From the NCBI GenBank assembly GCA_025458125.1, contig JALOTA010000003.1, forward strand, positions 1 to 46,760: 46,760 bases of DNA, written 5' to 3'. Under the pieces are notes generated by a model. It was not told where the DNA came from, ran no database searches, and worked only from the letters and a program-made list of their open reading frames with translations. Shown piece after piece: positions 1 to 10,700 of the stretch (its first letter is position 1; every line of letters starts with the position of its first letter). The translations under genes and the position numbers were made by a program. Source of the stretch: Hyphomicrobium sp. GTDB taxonomy: Bacteria; Pseudomonadota; Alphaproteobacteria; Rhizobiales; Hyphomicrobiaceae.

Positions 1-956
1 TCGGTCGCGTTCCCGTCGGCGGCGACGTTCTGGACGATCATATCGACGTTGATCGAGGCGTTGGCGAGCGGGCCGAAAATGCGCGCGGCGACCCCCGGCT
101 TGTCGGCGACTTTGAGAAGCGTCACCTTGGCTTCGTCCTTGGCGTACGCGATGCCGCTCACGACCTGCTGTTCCACGATTTCGTCCTCGCTGCAAACGGT
201 GGTACCGATGTTGTCCAGGTTGTCGAGCCGCACCGGCTCCATCTGATCGGGGGCGACAAAGCTCGACAGGACCCGCGTGCGCATACCATGCACCATTGCG
301 AGTTCCACCGAGCGCGTCTGCAAGACTTTCGAGCCCGACGATGCCATTTCGAGCATCTCCTCGTAGGAGACTTTCGGAAGGCGCCGCGCCTTGGCGACGA
401 TGCGCGGGTCGGTCGTATAGACCCCGTCCACATCGGTATAGATATCGCAGACATCGGCCTTGAGTGCGACCGCCACAGCGACCGCGCTCGTATCCGAGCC
501 GCCCCGCCCCAGTGTCGAAATGCGCTGCGAACCTGGTTCGACGCCCTGGAAGCCGGTGATAACCGCGACCTCACCGTTATCGATCGATGCGCGCAGCTTT
601 TCGCCGGGAATTTCCAGGATACGGGCCGCGCCATGCGCGTCGCTCGTCTCGATCGGGATCTGCCAGCCGTTCCAGGACCGGGCCTTAATGCCCATCGACT
701 GCAGCACAATCGCCGTCAGGCCGGCGGTGACCTGCTCGCCAGACGCGACGACGGCGTCATATTCCCGTTTGTCGTGGAGAGGCGACGCTTCGTTGACCCA
801 CGCAACGAGCTGATTGGTTGCTCCTGCCATGGCCGAGACCACCACGGCCACCTTGTTCCCGGCGTCCACCTCGCGCTTCACATGGGCAGCCACGTTGCGG
901 ATCCGATCCACATTGGCCACCGACGTGCCGCCAAACTTCATCACTACCAGTGCCAT
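1..956 (-). CDS. lysC: Aspartate kinase, partial (C-terminus runs off the window)
   Basis: Minus-strand translation from ATG at 956 gives [23 protein letters not shown]...[36 protein letters not shown]..., with the KFGGTSV and GRGGSDTSA aspartokinase motifs; open to the window edge. Confidence 0.95.
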   Translation of the reverse strand, partial: [318 protein letters not shown]

Positions 957-1190
957 CGCGTCTCCAGCCCGGCGTTCATCCCTCGCGGCCGCGGGGTCTT
1001 CGCATTGATACTCTCGACAGGAATGCTCCGGGGCAGGGTCGCACCCGCTCAAGCCCCCGTAAATCTTCAAGGAGCGCCGTCGCGATCGGATATGCCCGGT
1101 TCGGGCGTTCTCATAAAGGCATCAGCCCCGAACGGCAACCATGCACTGCCGCATTGACAGGCCCGCCCGAGGCTAGTCCAACTGGAAGAG

Positions 1191-2009
1191 ATGAACACAA
1201 CCGAAGAAAACGCCGCCGGGGCCATATCCGGCAGCCTGAACGTCGATGACGCCGAGGTCGAGCGTTTCCGCCGTATCGCCTCCGAATGGTGGGATGCAAA
1301 AGGCAAGTTTCGGCCTCTGCACCAGCTCGCTCCGGCGCGGCTGACATTCGTTCGCGACGAGTTGGTGCGGCACTTCGAGTTGAAGGGCACAAGTCTGAAG
1401 CCGCTAAAAGGGCTGACGGTTCTGGATGTCGGCTGTGGCGGCGGGCTGGTCTCAGAACCGCTGGCGCGCATGGGGGCTCGCGTGACCGGTCTCGATCCTG
1501 GGCGCGAGAACGTGGAGGCAGCCCGCGCCCATGTGGAGGGACAGACCGGCCCCGGCGGGCTCGACCTCTCGTATCGCATCGGCACCATCGAAGACCTGGC
1601 CGCTGAAGGCGCAAAATTCGACGCCGTGGTATCGCTCGAGGTCGTTGAGCACGTTCCTGATGTGGGTGGCTTCATCAAGTCCTGCGCGCGCCTCGTGCGT
1701 CCCGGCGGTGCGCTTGTGTTCTCGACGATCAACCGGAACTTAAAGTCGTACGCGCTTGCGATCGTGGCGGCGGAGTATGTTCTGGGCTGGTTGCCACGCG
1801 GCACGCATCAGTGGGACCGCTTTGTGACCCCCGATGAATTGGCTGGCTATGTCGCTGCTGCTGGGCTGTCGCGGCCAACCTATCGTGGCATCGTCTACGA
1901 CGTGATCAACGATACGTGGTCGCTCTCGGACGATACCGACGTAAACTATTTGGCGTTTTGTAGTGCGCCGAGCGGCACCCTTCCGGAGAGCCGGCCGCAC
2001 GGCGCATGA
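1191..2009 (+). CDS. ubiG: Ubiquinone biosynthesis O-methyltransferase (3-demethylubiquinol 3-O-methyltransferase)
   Basis: FRRIASEWWDAKGKFRPLHQLAPARLTFVRD...VLDVGCGGGLVSEPLARMGARVTGLD...HQWDRFVTPDEL is typical UbiG. Confidence 0.95.
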   Translation: MNTTEENAAGAISGSLNVDDAEVERFRRIASEWWDAKGKFRPLHQLAPARLTFVRDELVRHFELKGTSLKPLKGLTVLDVGCGGGLVSEPLARMGARVTGLDPGRENVEAARAHVEGQTGPGGLDLSYRIGTIEDLAAEGAKFDAVVSLEVVEHVPDVGGFIKSCARLVRPGGALVFSTINRNLKSYALAIVAAEYVLGWLPRGTHQWDRFVTPDELAGYVAAAGLSRPTYRGIVYDVINDTWSLSDDTDVNYLAFCSAPSGTLPESRPHGA

Positions 2010-2102
2010 TAGATGTTTTGCGCCGGAGAGGCCCCAGATCCAGACGCTGGCCGTGTCGTGGCGCCGGGGGGCGGCGGAGCCCCGGCCCCGCCGCCTCAGT
2101 GC

Positions 2103-2390
2103 TTAAGCGAACTTCGACTTCAGGAAGCCGATGACGGCGGCGGTGAGCGCGCCGCTGATGCCGCCAGAAGCGAAACCCTGGATGATCGTATTGACGTCGA
2201 GACCGCTGGCGGCAGCAGCTCCACCCATTCCCAGGAGCGGCCCCAGTATCTGGGCGCCGAGACCGCCGCCCAGCGCGCCGGCTATGGTATTACCGAGCGG
2301 GCCCATGCTGATGTTCTTCGCGACGGCGCCGGTGGCGTTTCCGCCAATCGCACCGGCAACGGCCTGAATGAGCAAGCTTGTCAGATCCAT
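2103..2390 (-). CDS. Small Gly/Ala-rich hypothetical protein
   Basis: MDLTSLLIQAVAGAIGGNATGAVAKNISMGPLGNTIAGALGGGLG...; internal ATG at 2390 preceded by an AGGAGG-like RBS (minus strand ggaggtattacaaATG), preferred over the longer ORF start at 2474. Confidence 0.6.
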   Translation of the reverse strand: MDLTSLLIQAVAGAIGGNATGAVAKNISMGPLGNTIAGALGGGLGAQILGPLLGMGGAAAASGLDVNTIIQGFASGGISGALTAAVIGFLKSKFA

Positions 2391-2658
2391 TTGTAATACC
2401 TCCCAAAAGGCGCACCCCTTCTCCGGGCGGGCCTTCGCTTCCCCTGTTCGAACGCCTTCAACAATTAGCGGCACCGACGATTGCCAATTCTTCGGCCGGC
2501 AGCCGCGTCAACATGATAGCGTGATTTGCAGAAATCTCAGATCGGGAATTCTAGAGGCCCATTTCGTGGTGAATCGGCAAAACAGAAAAAGTCTTTCCCG
2601 GGATTGAAATGGCTTGCTTCTGCGCCGCAATAAACATCGCGCACAAACTTCTGGCACC

Positions 2659-3288
2659 ATGAAAGCTTTCATCCTCTCCTCCAGCCCCCGTCAGAACGGC
2701 AATTCCGCGATGCTTGCCGAGGCCGTTCGCGATGGTCTTGTTGCGGCCGGGCACGACGTGGCGTTCGTTTATGCAAACGATGCCCTGTCGTCGTTCCTTC
2801 GTGATTGCCGGCAATGCCGCCGGTCGGACGGGGAGTGCGCCATCGAAGACAATTTCCGAACGGTGTTTTTCGAGAAGTTTCTTCCTGCGGACGGATTTAT
2901 CGCGGCGACGCCGATCTACTGGTATGGGGTCTCCGCTCAGCTCAAGGCCTTTTTCGACCGATCATTCTGCTACTACGCCGCGTCCTACCCTCGATCGGCC
3001 GAGGTCATCGAACGCATGAAGGGTAAGCGCATCGGGCTCGTCTTGTCCTCTGAGGAAACCTTCCCGATGGTTTCCGGCGGCATCCTCTCGCAGATGCAGG
3101 AATACGCCCGCTATACGCGTGGGCAGTTTGCGGGCGTGGTGCATGGCGTCGGAAATGCCCGGGGGGACGTGGCCAGGGACCCCGAAAACCCACTTGGCCA
3201 GGCACGTCGCTTCGGAGAAACATTCTTCACCCGGCACGTCAGCGACTATCAGATCGACACACCGCGCCGAGGGCGGGTCTGGGACTGA
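2659..3288 (+). CDS. NADPH-dependent FMN reductase / flavodoxin-like oxidoreductase
   Basis: MKAFILSSSPRQNGNSAMLAEAVRDGL...ADGFIAATPIYWYGVSAQLKAFFDRS is typical of the family. Confidence 0.85.
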   Translation: MKAFILSSSPRQNGNSAMLAEAVRDGLVAAGHDVAFVYANDALSSFLRDCRQCRRSDGECAIEDNFRTVFFEKFLPADGFIAATPIYWYGVSAQLKAFFDRSFCYYAASYPRSAEVIERMKGKRIGLVLSSEETFPMVSGGILSQMQEYARYTRGQFAGVVHGVGNARGDVARDPENPLGQARRFGETFFTRHVSDYQIDTPRRGRVWD

Positions 3289-3450
3289 TCGAGCGCCCGG
3301 CCGGCTGCTTCCGCATACCGTCTTGCATATCGCATGCGGTCGGAGCCCTCATCTTCTTGCACGGCTCGCAACAGATCATATGGCTGGTAGCCCGCTCTCG
3401 AGCTATAAGGCAGATGTGAAACCCGCTGCCGCTCCGTAGCAGTCCGGTAT

Positions 3451-4761
3451 TTGGCCGAGCCCTCGTTGTTTATCGAAATCCTCGTCGTTGTCGTTCTGAT
3501 CGTCCTGAACGGCCTGCTCGCCATGTCCGAATTGGCCGTGGTGTCGTCTCGCCCCGCGCGCTTGCAGGTCATGCGCGACCAAGGCCAAAAGGGCGCCGGC
3601 ACCGCACTCAGTCTCGCGGAGGACCCTGGCCGCTTCCTCTCCACCGTGCAAATTGGCATCACGCTGGTCGGTGTGCTTTCGGGAGCCTATTCGGGTGCCA
3701 CACTCGGCGAACGGCTAGCCGAATTTCTTCAAACACAGGGCTTTTCGGAGGCCGCATCGGAAACGCTGGGGGTGATCAGCGTCGTAATCGCGATCACCTA
3801 CCTCTCGCTGATTGTCGGGGAACTCGTTCCCAAGCAGATCGCGCTGCGCGATCCCGAGCGTGTGGCGGTTCGCGTCGCGCCCGCGATGTCTCTTCTCTCC
3901 CGGCTTTCTTCGCCTCTCGTGTGGGTTCTCGACCGTTCGGGCAAACTGCTCCTTCGCATCCTCGGGCAGTCGGGTGATGCGGGGCAGCGAGTCACGGAAG
4001 AAGAAGTAAAGACCATCATCGCTGAGGCCGAAAGCGCCGGCGTGCTGGAGTCGGAAGAAAAGGAGATGATCTCCGGGGTCATGCGGCTCGCAGACCGTAC
4101 GGCAACCGGACTGATGACGCCGCGCCGGGAAGTGGAGATCCTAGATCTCGCCGACCCGCCGGATGAAATTCTCGCGAAATTGCGCGCAACCAGACGTTCG
4201 CGCCTGCCGGTTCAAGACGGAGAAGCCGATGCCATCGTCGGTGTGGTGACGGTCAAGGAACTCTATGACCGCCTCGCGATGCAGGCAGCAACAGGCTCTG
4301 CGCTCGACATCCGCGCTGTTGCCGACATCCAGACCGCGCCTGTCGTCAGCGACAACACGCGTGCGCTGGACGTACTCAAAGCCATCCGGTCCTCGACGGT
4401 TCACATGGCGCTGGTGTTCGACGAGTACGGACATTTCGAAGGAATCATCACTGCAAACGACGTGCTGGAGGCGATCACCGGCGCTTTCCAGGAGGAAGGC
4501 GAAGACGAGCCCGCCTTCGTCGTTCGCCGGGACGGTTCATTCCTAGTGGCGGGCTGGATGCCGGTCGACGAGTTTGCGGAGAAAATCTCCATGCCGCTCG
4601 ATCCCGATGCTGACTACGAGACTGTCGCGGGCCTCGTCCTGAACTCGCTGCATCACCTTCCCGAGGTGGGCGAAACCTTCGAGCGCGGTGACTGGCGCTT
4701 CGAAGTCGTCGACCTCGACGGCCGGCGCATCGACAAGGTTCTCGTCAGCCGCTCGACGTGA
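3451..4761 (+). CDS. Hemolysin-family (CNNM/DUF21 + CBS pair + CorC/HlyC C-terminal domain) membrane protein
   Basis: N-terminal DUF21 TM segments with SELAVVSSRPARL, then CBS region and VFDEYGHFEGIITANDVLEAITG; probable TTG start. Confidence 0.88.
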   Translation: MAEPSLFIEILVVVVLIVLNGLLAMSELAVVSSRPARLQVMRDQGQKGAGTALSLAEDPGRFLSTVQIGITLVGVLSGAYSGATLGERLAEFLQTQGFSEAASETLGVISVVIAITYLSLIVGELVPKQIALRDPERVAVRVAPAMSLLSRLSSPLVWVLDRSGKLLLRILGQSGDAGQRVTEEEVKTIIAEAESAGVLESEEKEMISGVMRLADRTATGLMTPRREVEILDLADPPDEILAKLRATRRSRLPVQDGEADAIVGVVTVKELYDRLAMQAATGSALDIRAVADIQTAPVVSDNTRALDVLKAIRSSTVHMALVFDEYGHFEGIITANDVLEAITGAFQEEGEDEPAFVVRRDGSFLVAGWMPVDEFAEKISMPLDPDADYETVAGLVLNSLHHLPEVGETFERGDWRFEVVDLDGRRIDKVLVSRST

Positions 4762-4778
4762 CGGTTGGGAGCAGTGCT

Positions 4779-5273
4779 TCAGGCAAACGAGCTCGTTTTT
4801 GTCCCGTAGCTGCCTGGGTCCAGATTGGGAACGAGTTCGCTCGGGTCTTTTGATTTCTTGAGGCTGCCTTCGAGAAGCGCTCCCTCGGCGACCGATAGCG
4901 TCTGGTGGAGAATATCGGCATCAACCTGGGCCGTTGGGTGTACGATGACGACCGCTGCTCGAATGGCGCCCTTTACGCCGCCGTGAACTTCGATCTTCTC
5001 GGCGGACACGGTGCCGATCACGGAGCCGTCGCTGCTGATGGTCACCTGCTTTCCGACCACGTCGCCGCGGACATCGCCATCGATCTGAAGTCTGTTCTGC
5101 GAAATGATCGCGATGTTCTGCCCGAGGATTGTAAGGTCGGTTCCGATCACGGAAAGTCCCGCCCCCTGGTTTGCGGACGGGGCAAAGGGAGACGATCCCG
5201 GTGCCGGCGGGGGCGTCGAACGCAAGCCCATGCCCATCGACATCATTCCCGTGTTCGGTGCCGGATTTGCCAT
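4779..5273 (-). CDS. Bactofilin family (polymer-forming cytoskeletal) protein
   Basis: LSVIGTDLTILGQNIAIISQNRLQIDGDVRGDVVGKQVTISSDGSVIGTVSAEKIEVHGGVKGAIRAAVVIVHPTAQVDADI: beta-helical bactofilin core; start taken at internal MANPAP. Confidence 0.88.
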   Translation of the reverse strand: MANPAPNTGMMSMGMGLRSTPPPAPGSSPFAPSANQGAGLSVIGTDLTILGQNIAIISQNRLQIDGDVRGDVVGKQVTISSDGSVIGTVSAEKIEVHGGVKGAIRAAVVIVHPTAQVDADILHQTLSVAEGALLEGSLKKSKDPSELVPNLDPGSYGTKTSSFA

Positions 5274-5485
5274 CGCGTGAAACTCCCTCTCGACTTGCCG
5301 GCCGGTTGACTGCGGTGCCGGCGCGATCTCAGACTGAAACGAGCCGGAACAGCGCTTATTCCCCGGGTGGGAACAAAGCCTGTGGATTGACGAGTGCGGG
5401 AAACGGCGAAGGCTTCGCTTCAAGGCATATCGATATCGCGAGCAAACAAGCGTATTACTTGCGTTTTCAGTTGGGGAACGAACAC

Positions 5486-6022
5486 ATGACAACGATCACA
5501 GAACAATCGGAAATCAGCGAAGAGACACGCTCACCGCTGAGGCTGGCAGGCTATATTGCCATCGCTCTGGGCGTGCTGGCCCTGTTTTCGCCGCTCATCG
5601 CGGGACTCGTAGTCACGCTCCTGCTCGGGGCCAATTTTTTCGTCGGCGGCATCCTGGAAGCGATCGCGGCCTTCAAGGCGGAGAGGTGGTCGGGCACCAT
5701 CGGGCTTCTGCTGTTCGCGATCATCAGTATTGTTGCGGGTCTTGTCATCTTCGCACATCCGCTGCTTGGCCTGACCACGCTCACGCTCGTCGCCATCATT
5801 TCGCTCGTCATTGCGGGCTTTGCGAAAATCTTCTGGGCGTTCAAGGTCAGCGACGGACGCTGGTTCCTGGTTCTCAGCGGCGTACTGTCCATTCTGATTG
5901 CCGCCATGCTCTACACCAGCTTCCCCTTCTCGGCGGCTTGGGCGCTCGGCGTCCTGGTCGGCGTCAACTTGATCGTCGAAGGCATAACCTTGATCGCGTT
6001 CGTCCGGTCGACCGAGCATTGA
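5486..6022 (+). CDS. HdeD family acid-resistance-like membrane protein
   Basis: MTTITEQSEISEETRSPLRLAGYIAIALGVLALFSPLIAGLVVTLLLGANFFVGGILEAIAAF...; HdeD-like multi-TM pattern. Confidence 0.8.
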   Translation: MTTITEQSEISEETRSPLRLAGYIAIALGVLALFSPLIAGLVVTLLLGANFFVGGILEAIAAFKAERWSGTIGLLLFAIISIVAGLVIFAHPLLGLTTLTLVAIISLVIAGFAKIFWAFKVSDGRWFLVLSGVLSILIAAMLYTSFPFSAAWALGVLVGVNLIVEGITLIAFVRSTEH

Positions 6023-6089
6023 TGGCGCGGCATTGACGGCGCATTCGAAGATTGCTCACTCTCACCGCGGAATGGGCGGGGGGTGAGCA

Positions 6090-7421
6090 ATGTCGGATGA
6101 GCCAAGTGCAGAGACGACCGGCGGCGATGTCCGGCCCGTCGTTTTCACGATCCACGGCACGAATGACGCTCACCCGGAAAGCCGCGGGCCTTTGTGGTGG
6201 CAGTCCGGGTCCACGTTCGAAGCGCAGCTGCTGAGCGAACTCGCCCGGCGCGGCGTAAGCGGCGTCGAAATCATTCCCCACCATTGGAGCGGCGCCAATT
6301 CCGATGCCGACCGCCTTGCGGCCGCCCGAGCGCTAGCGAAACGCATCGATGCGGCTGCGCGGCAGTCGCGCCCCGTTGCACTGCTCGGGCACAGCCACGG
6401 CGGCAACATCGTTATGGAAGCTGTGACCCAAGGGCGTGCAGGCCGCCACGTCCGCCGGATCGCCACCTTCGGTTCCCCGTTCTTCCACCGGAGGCTCAAG
6501 GCGGTTCCATGGCTGATTGCGGCCTTCCAGATCCTGCTCGGTCTCGTCATCACACCGATCATGGCCGGCTATATAGTGCTGGTCCTGCAAAGCACGTCAG
6601 GTCCCAGAATCGAGGCCGCACTGCTGTTCAGCGTCGTGGCTCTATTGGGTATTGCCGGCCTCTACGCCGGTGCCGGCAAGATTTTCCGGAGACAGTTGCA
6701 GCAGTGGAACGCCCGGCGAACCATCAAGCCCGAACACTGGCTAGCCGTCCACAGCCCGCGCGACGAAGCGATGAGGGTTCTCGAAGCGGCTGGTGCATTG
6801 AAGCCCAGCTATGTGACCGTCGAAAGTGCGCGACGCTCGCTCGATGCTTTTGCAGCACTCGCTGGTGTCGTCGGAACCTTGGGCGTTTTTGCCTGGTTCG
6901 GAGGATATTTCCTCGAGCCGATCGTGAGCAAGATCAAGAGCGGGAACTACGGATTTGCAACGCTCGTCGACTTCACGTTCCTGCTTCTGGTGCCGGTGGT
7001 TTTCGTGGCGATCGCCGGAATTTTCCGGCTGCTTGCCCGGCTCGGCGGCGCTTGGGCCTATGCGTCGATCCTTAATATGCTCATCCACGCCGGCGTAGTG
7101 GGGGCCGCTTACGGTGGGGACGACGCATTCCACCTAACGGGCGTGTCTCGCGTGCCACCGGTCGTTCCGAGCGTCAGGGAACTTCGCATCGCGGCCCGCG
7201 ATCTCGGTGGCATCGACGACCGCGCGGTTTTCGAGGCTGCTCACAAGGTCTACGACGGCATTGTTGCAACGGACGAGGGCGGTATCGGCGACCCCGATCT
7301 AATGTGGAAGCGCCTGAGCGACGCGCTCTATCACAACGCCTATATGCGCGACGGGCCCGTTGCCGCCGCTGTCGCCGATCATCTCGCCTCTGGGTTGCGG
7401 CAGAGCGCGACGCCCAACTAA
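6090..7421 (+). CDS. Alpha/beta-hydrolase-like protein with several predicted transmembrane segments
   Basis: VFTIHGTNDAHPES at N-terminus and nucleophile-elbow-like ALLGHSHGGNIVMEA; hydrophobic segments such as WLIAAFQILLGLVITPIMAGYIVLVL. Confidence 0.65.
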   Translation: MSDEPSAETTGGDVRPVVFTIHGTNDAHPESRGPLWWQSGSTFEAQLLSELARRGVSGVEIIPHHWSGANSDADRLAAARALAKRIDAAARQSRPVALLGHSHGGNIVMEAVTQGRAGRHVRRIATFGSPFFHRRLKAVPWLIAAFQILLGLVITPIMAGYIVLVLQSTSGPRIEAALLFSVVALLGIAGLYAGAGKIFRRQLQQWNARRTIKPEHWLAVHSPRDEAMRVLEAAGALKPSYVTVESARRSLDAFAALAGVVGTLGVFAWFGGYFLEPIVSKIKSGNYGFATLVDFTFLLLVPVVFVAIAGIFRLLARLGGAWAYASILNMLIHAGVVGAAYGGDDAFHLTGVSRVPPVVPSVRELRIAARDLGGIDDRAVFEAAHKVYDGIVATDEGGIGDPDLMWKRLSDALYHNAYMRDGPVAAAVADHLASGLRQSATPN

Positions 7422-7791
7422 GGCAGCCACGTTCAACCCTTTTCCTTCCAGATGAGCAACATTCGGGAGTCGACCTGGAGAGTATCTATATATGTCTGGC
7501 AAAAATTGTCTTTTCCCAAGAATTGAACAATGGTCATTGACATTGCTCCGACGTCGGCACAAATTAATTAAACAGTGCTTAATATTTTCACCGGGCAGGA
7601 ATGGCCGTCGATCGGGCAATCTCAGGTAGCGATTTGCAGCATATGCCGGGTTCGGAGGTTCGTCGCCGTCCGCCGCTGTTCGTTCGAATTGGGAGGTCTC
7701 AACGGACACGGCTCAAGTGGTCGCCGGGAGAGACGCGCCCGGCAATTTCGCAGTTCGCAAGCGCACCTTCCCGCGGTTCTGGAGTTCGTGA

Positions 7792-10700
7792 ATGAGTAAC
7801 ATCCGCATCGAACGCGTACCGATCCAGCAAAACGCACTTTGGATCATCAGGGCCGATCACCTGATGCTCACCTTCCAGCAAGACCCGCTCGACGACGGCG
7901 AGTACCAGGACCGCTGGTGGGTCATGGAAGGAACGCGTGACCTTGCACCAGATGGCGAGGTCACGATTGGAGTCGACGGCGCGAACGGCGTTACGACCCT
8001 ATCGGCGGCGAACGGAAACAAAGATGCCGCGGCTCTCCTCAAGGCCATCTCGACGCCGTGGTGGCGCGGCTCGCACATCATCCCGAGCAATAATCCACTT
8101 AGCGATTGGCTTCTCATGGCTAGCATCGCGCGCAACATCGATGCAGAGGGCTTACCTTATCATGCGTTCAACGTAGATCTCAGCCCGCTTCCGACCGCGA
8201 ATTCGTCGTCGGTTGTCGCCTCACTGCTCTACTATATTGGCATCGATATTGCCCAGAATATGCCTTCGGCTTTTCTTTCCTTTACCGTCGGCACACGCAC
8301 ACTGCTCGGCACGTCGCAGGCCGACCAATTGAAACTGGAATGGTCTTTCGACACGATCCTTTCCGGTGACGGCGACGACAAACTGCAAGGCACGGACCGG
8401 CCGGCCACTGTCGAAAAGTTCTATGGCGGCAGCGGCGACGACGAGTTCCTCTGGAGCCAGGGCAGTCACGTCTATCACGGCGGCCAGCCCGGCTTGGCGT
8501 ACGGAAGCGACGGCTTCGACACCGTTGACTATACGGCCATCGGATTCGTCAGGATCGAAGCGCCCGATAATCCCGTGCCGCACTTGCGGGCGGACTTCCT
8601 CGCTTTTCACGCGACTGGGATCGATCGATTTTTCTCCGTGGATGCGATCAAATGGAATGATCGATCCGATACGATCTCACTCGGAGACGGCGTCGATATC
8701 GTCGAGTTCAAACCGCTCCTCGACCTGAAGGGGCAGGAAAAGAAGGATAACGGAGACACGCTCGATCTGTCCGACCGAACGCGTGGGCTTATGGTCGCTC
8801 CATCGGACGAACCCGACGTGGTTCTCGTCGGTTCGCGCGCGGCTGACGGCAATTTCGCCGACGGCGGGTTGTGGGCCCGTTCTCTCGAATGGCTCATCGG
8901 TTCCGCTGGCGACGACCGTATCTACACGGGCCCGGCAATGACCGGAGCCGAAGGCGGCAAGGGCGACGACCTCATCAGCGGGCGGCTTTCAACGCCGCTT
9001 ACGGGAGCGAGCAGCAACGGTTTCGACATCGAACTTCTCGGCGGTGATGGCAACGATACCATCGTCTCGGGTACGGGCCGGTCACAGGCGACCGGCGGTA
9101 AAGGTGCCGACGTCTTCGTGCTTTCATCTCTGTCGGCAGAGAACCGCATCACAGAATTCGTGATTACGGATGCCGATACCGCCGACCGGCTCTTCGTTCC
9201 TTATAACTTCCTCATTGCGGACGTGGCCGGGTTTGCCGGCTCCCTGCTCTTTCCCATTCTCGGCGCCATTACGCCCGTTATCGGCGGCGCCACCTTCGCA
9301 CATCTGCCTCAAAACCCCGGACCGGGCCCAACCAACGGCTACGATTCTCCCGGGTTCTTCTATCTCGCAAGCCAGGTCCCCATGGATGGGTCATGGGACG
9401 GCTCATGGAATGGCTTCGTCAATATCAACGACCTCGTTCTCTTCAATCGTGATGGCGATGATCTGCTGATCCACGTCTACGGCGGGGGCGGTGAGGCCTT
9501 CACCGATATGTTCTTCACAGTCGGCGGTCAGGATTACACTTTTCAGGAACTGGATGCCGACCCCTTCACCGAAGCCGTTATTCGCGTCGTCGACTTTCAG
9601 GAAGGCATGCTCGGCATCAATTTCTATGAACTGGGCGAGGAGACCCCGTTCCCATTCCCGGGCGGCGATGGCGACCCCAATCCTGCGAAGCTGTGGAACA
9701 CGGTTGAGTTCGCGCGGAACGGCGACACCTTTCTCCGCGATCCGCTTGAAGCTGAACCCGAAGCCCCTCACTTCAACAAGCCGGACGAGGGGCAGACAGA
9801 CGAGAGACAACTGTTGTCAGGCACCGACGGCAACGATGTACTCATCGCCGCCGCAGTGACCACAAGCTTTTCGAGCGGCAGCGATATGAGCGGTGGCGCC
9901 GGCGACGACGAACTCCAAGGCGGATCAGGGGATGACGTCCTCGATGGGGGAAGTGGCACTGATGTCATGTCGGGTGGTCGCGGAGACGACCGGTACGTCG
10001 TCGATACATCGGCCGATGTGGTATTGGAATCCGCAAACTCCGGTATCGATACGGTTCTATCCAGCGTGTCCTACGTTCTTCCGGGCAACGTGGAAAATCT
10101 TACTCTCACCAAATCTGGCGCATTCGGCGACGGCAATGCTCTAGGAAACCGCATCACCGGTTCGGATGGCTCCGATACGCTCAGAGGCTTTCAAGGCAAC
10201 GATACGCTCTTCGGTGGACCTGGTAATGACGTGCTCGATGGCGGCGCGGGCAATGATTGTTACGTCTACTCGGCCGGAGACGGAGACGACATCATTCGCT
10301 CCACTGACGATCCTGGCGGGGTCGATACGCTGGCTCTGATCGGGTTCGGCACCCCCGACGTCAAGGTCTTCGAGGCAACCAACGGCTCAGACGCGATCCT
10401 GCGTCTTGGAGACGGGGCTCGTATCGTTCTCGAAGGGTTCTTCTCCGGAGGCTCGATTAATGCGGCCGGCTTCGAAGATGGAACGATATGGAATACAGCG
10501 TTCCTGACGGCCGCCGCCCGCGCATCAGGTATGCTTGTTAACGATGCCCCGATCGCCCGTGACGATGATGGGCTGATGACCTTTTTCAAGGATCTCGTCA
10601 TTTCGAAAGACGTGCTGCTTGCCAACGACCGGGATCTGGATGGCGACGGCATCACGATCGTCGGAGCCGTCAGCAGGACGGCGGGTGCCGATGTGACCGT

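Noticed and set aside
288-1157. 289-aa plus-strand ORF
   Set aside because: Antisense to lysC, which is clearly identified by its motifs.
9880-10260. Tandem DNA repeat / CRISPR-like periodicity
   Set aside because: The periodicity is the RTX nonapeptide coding pattern at protein level; no conserved DNA repeat-spacer structure.
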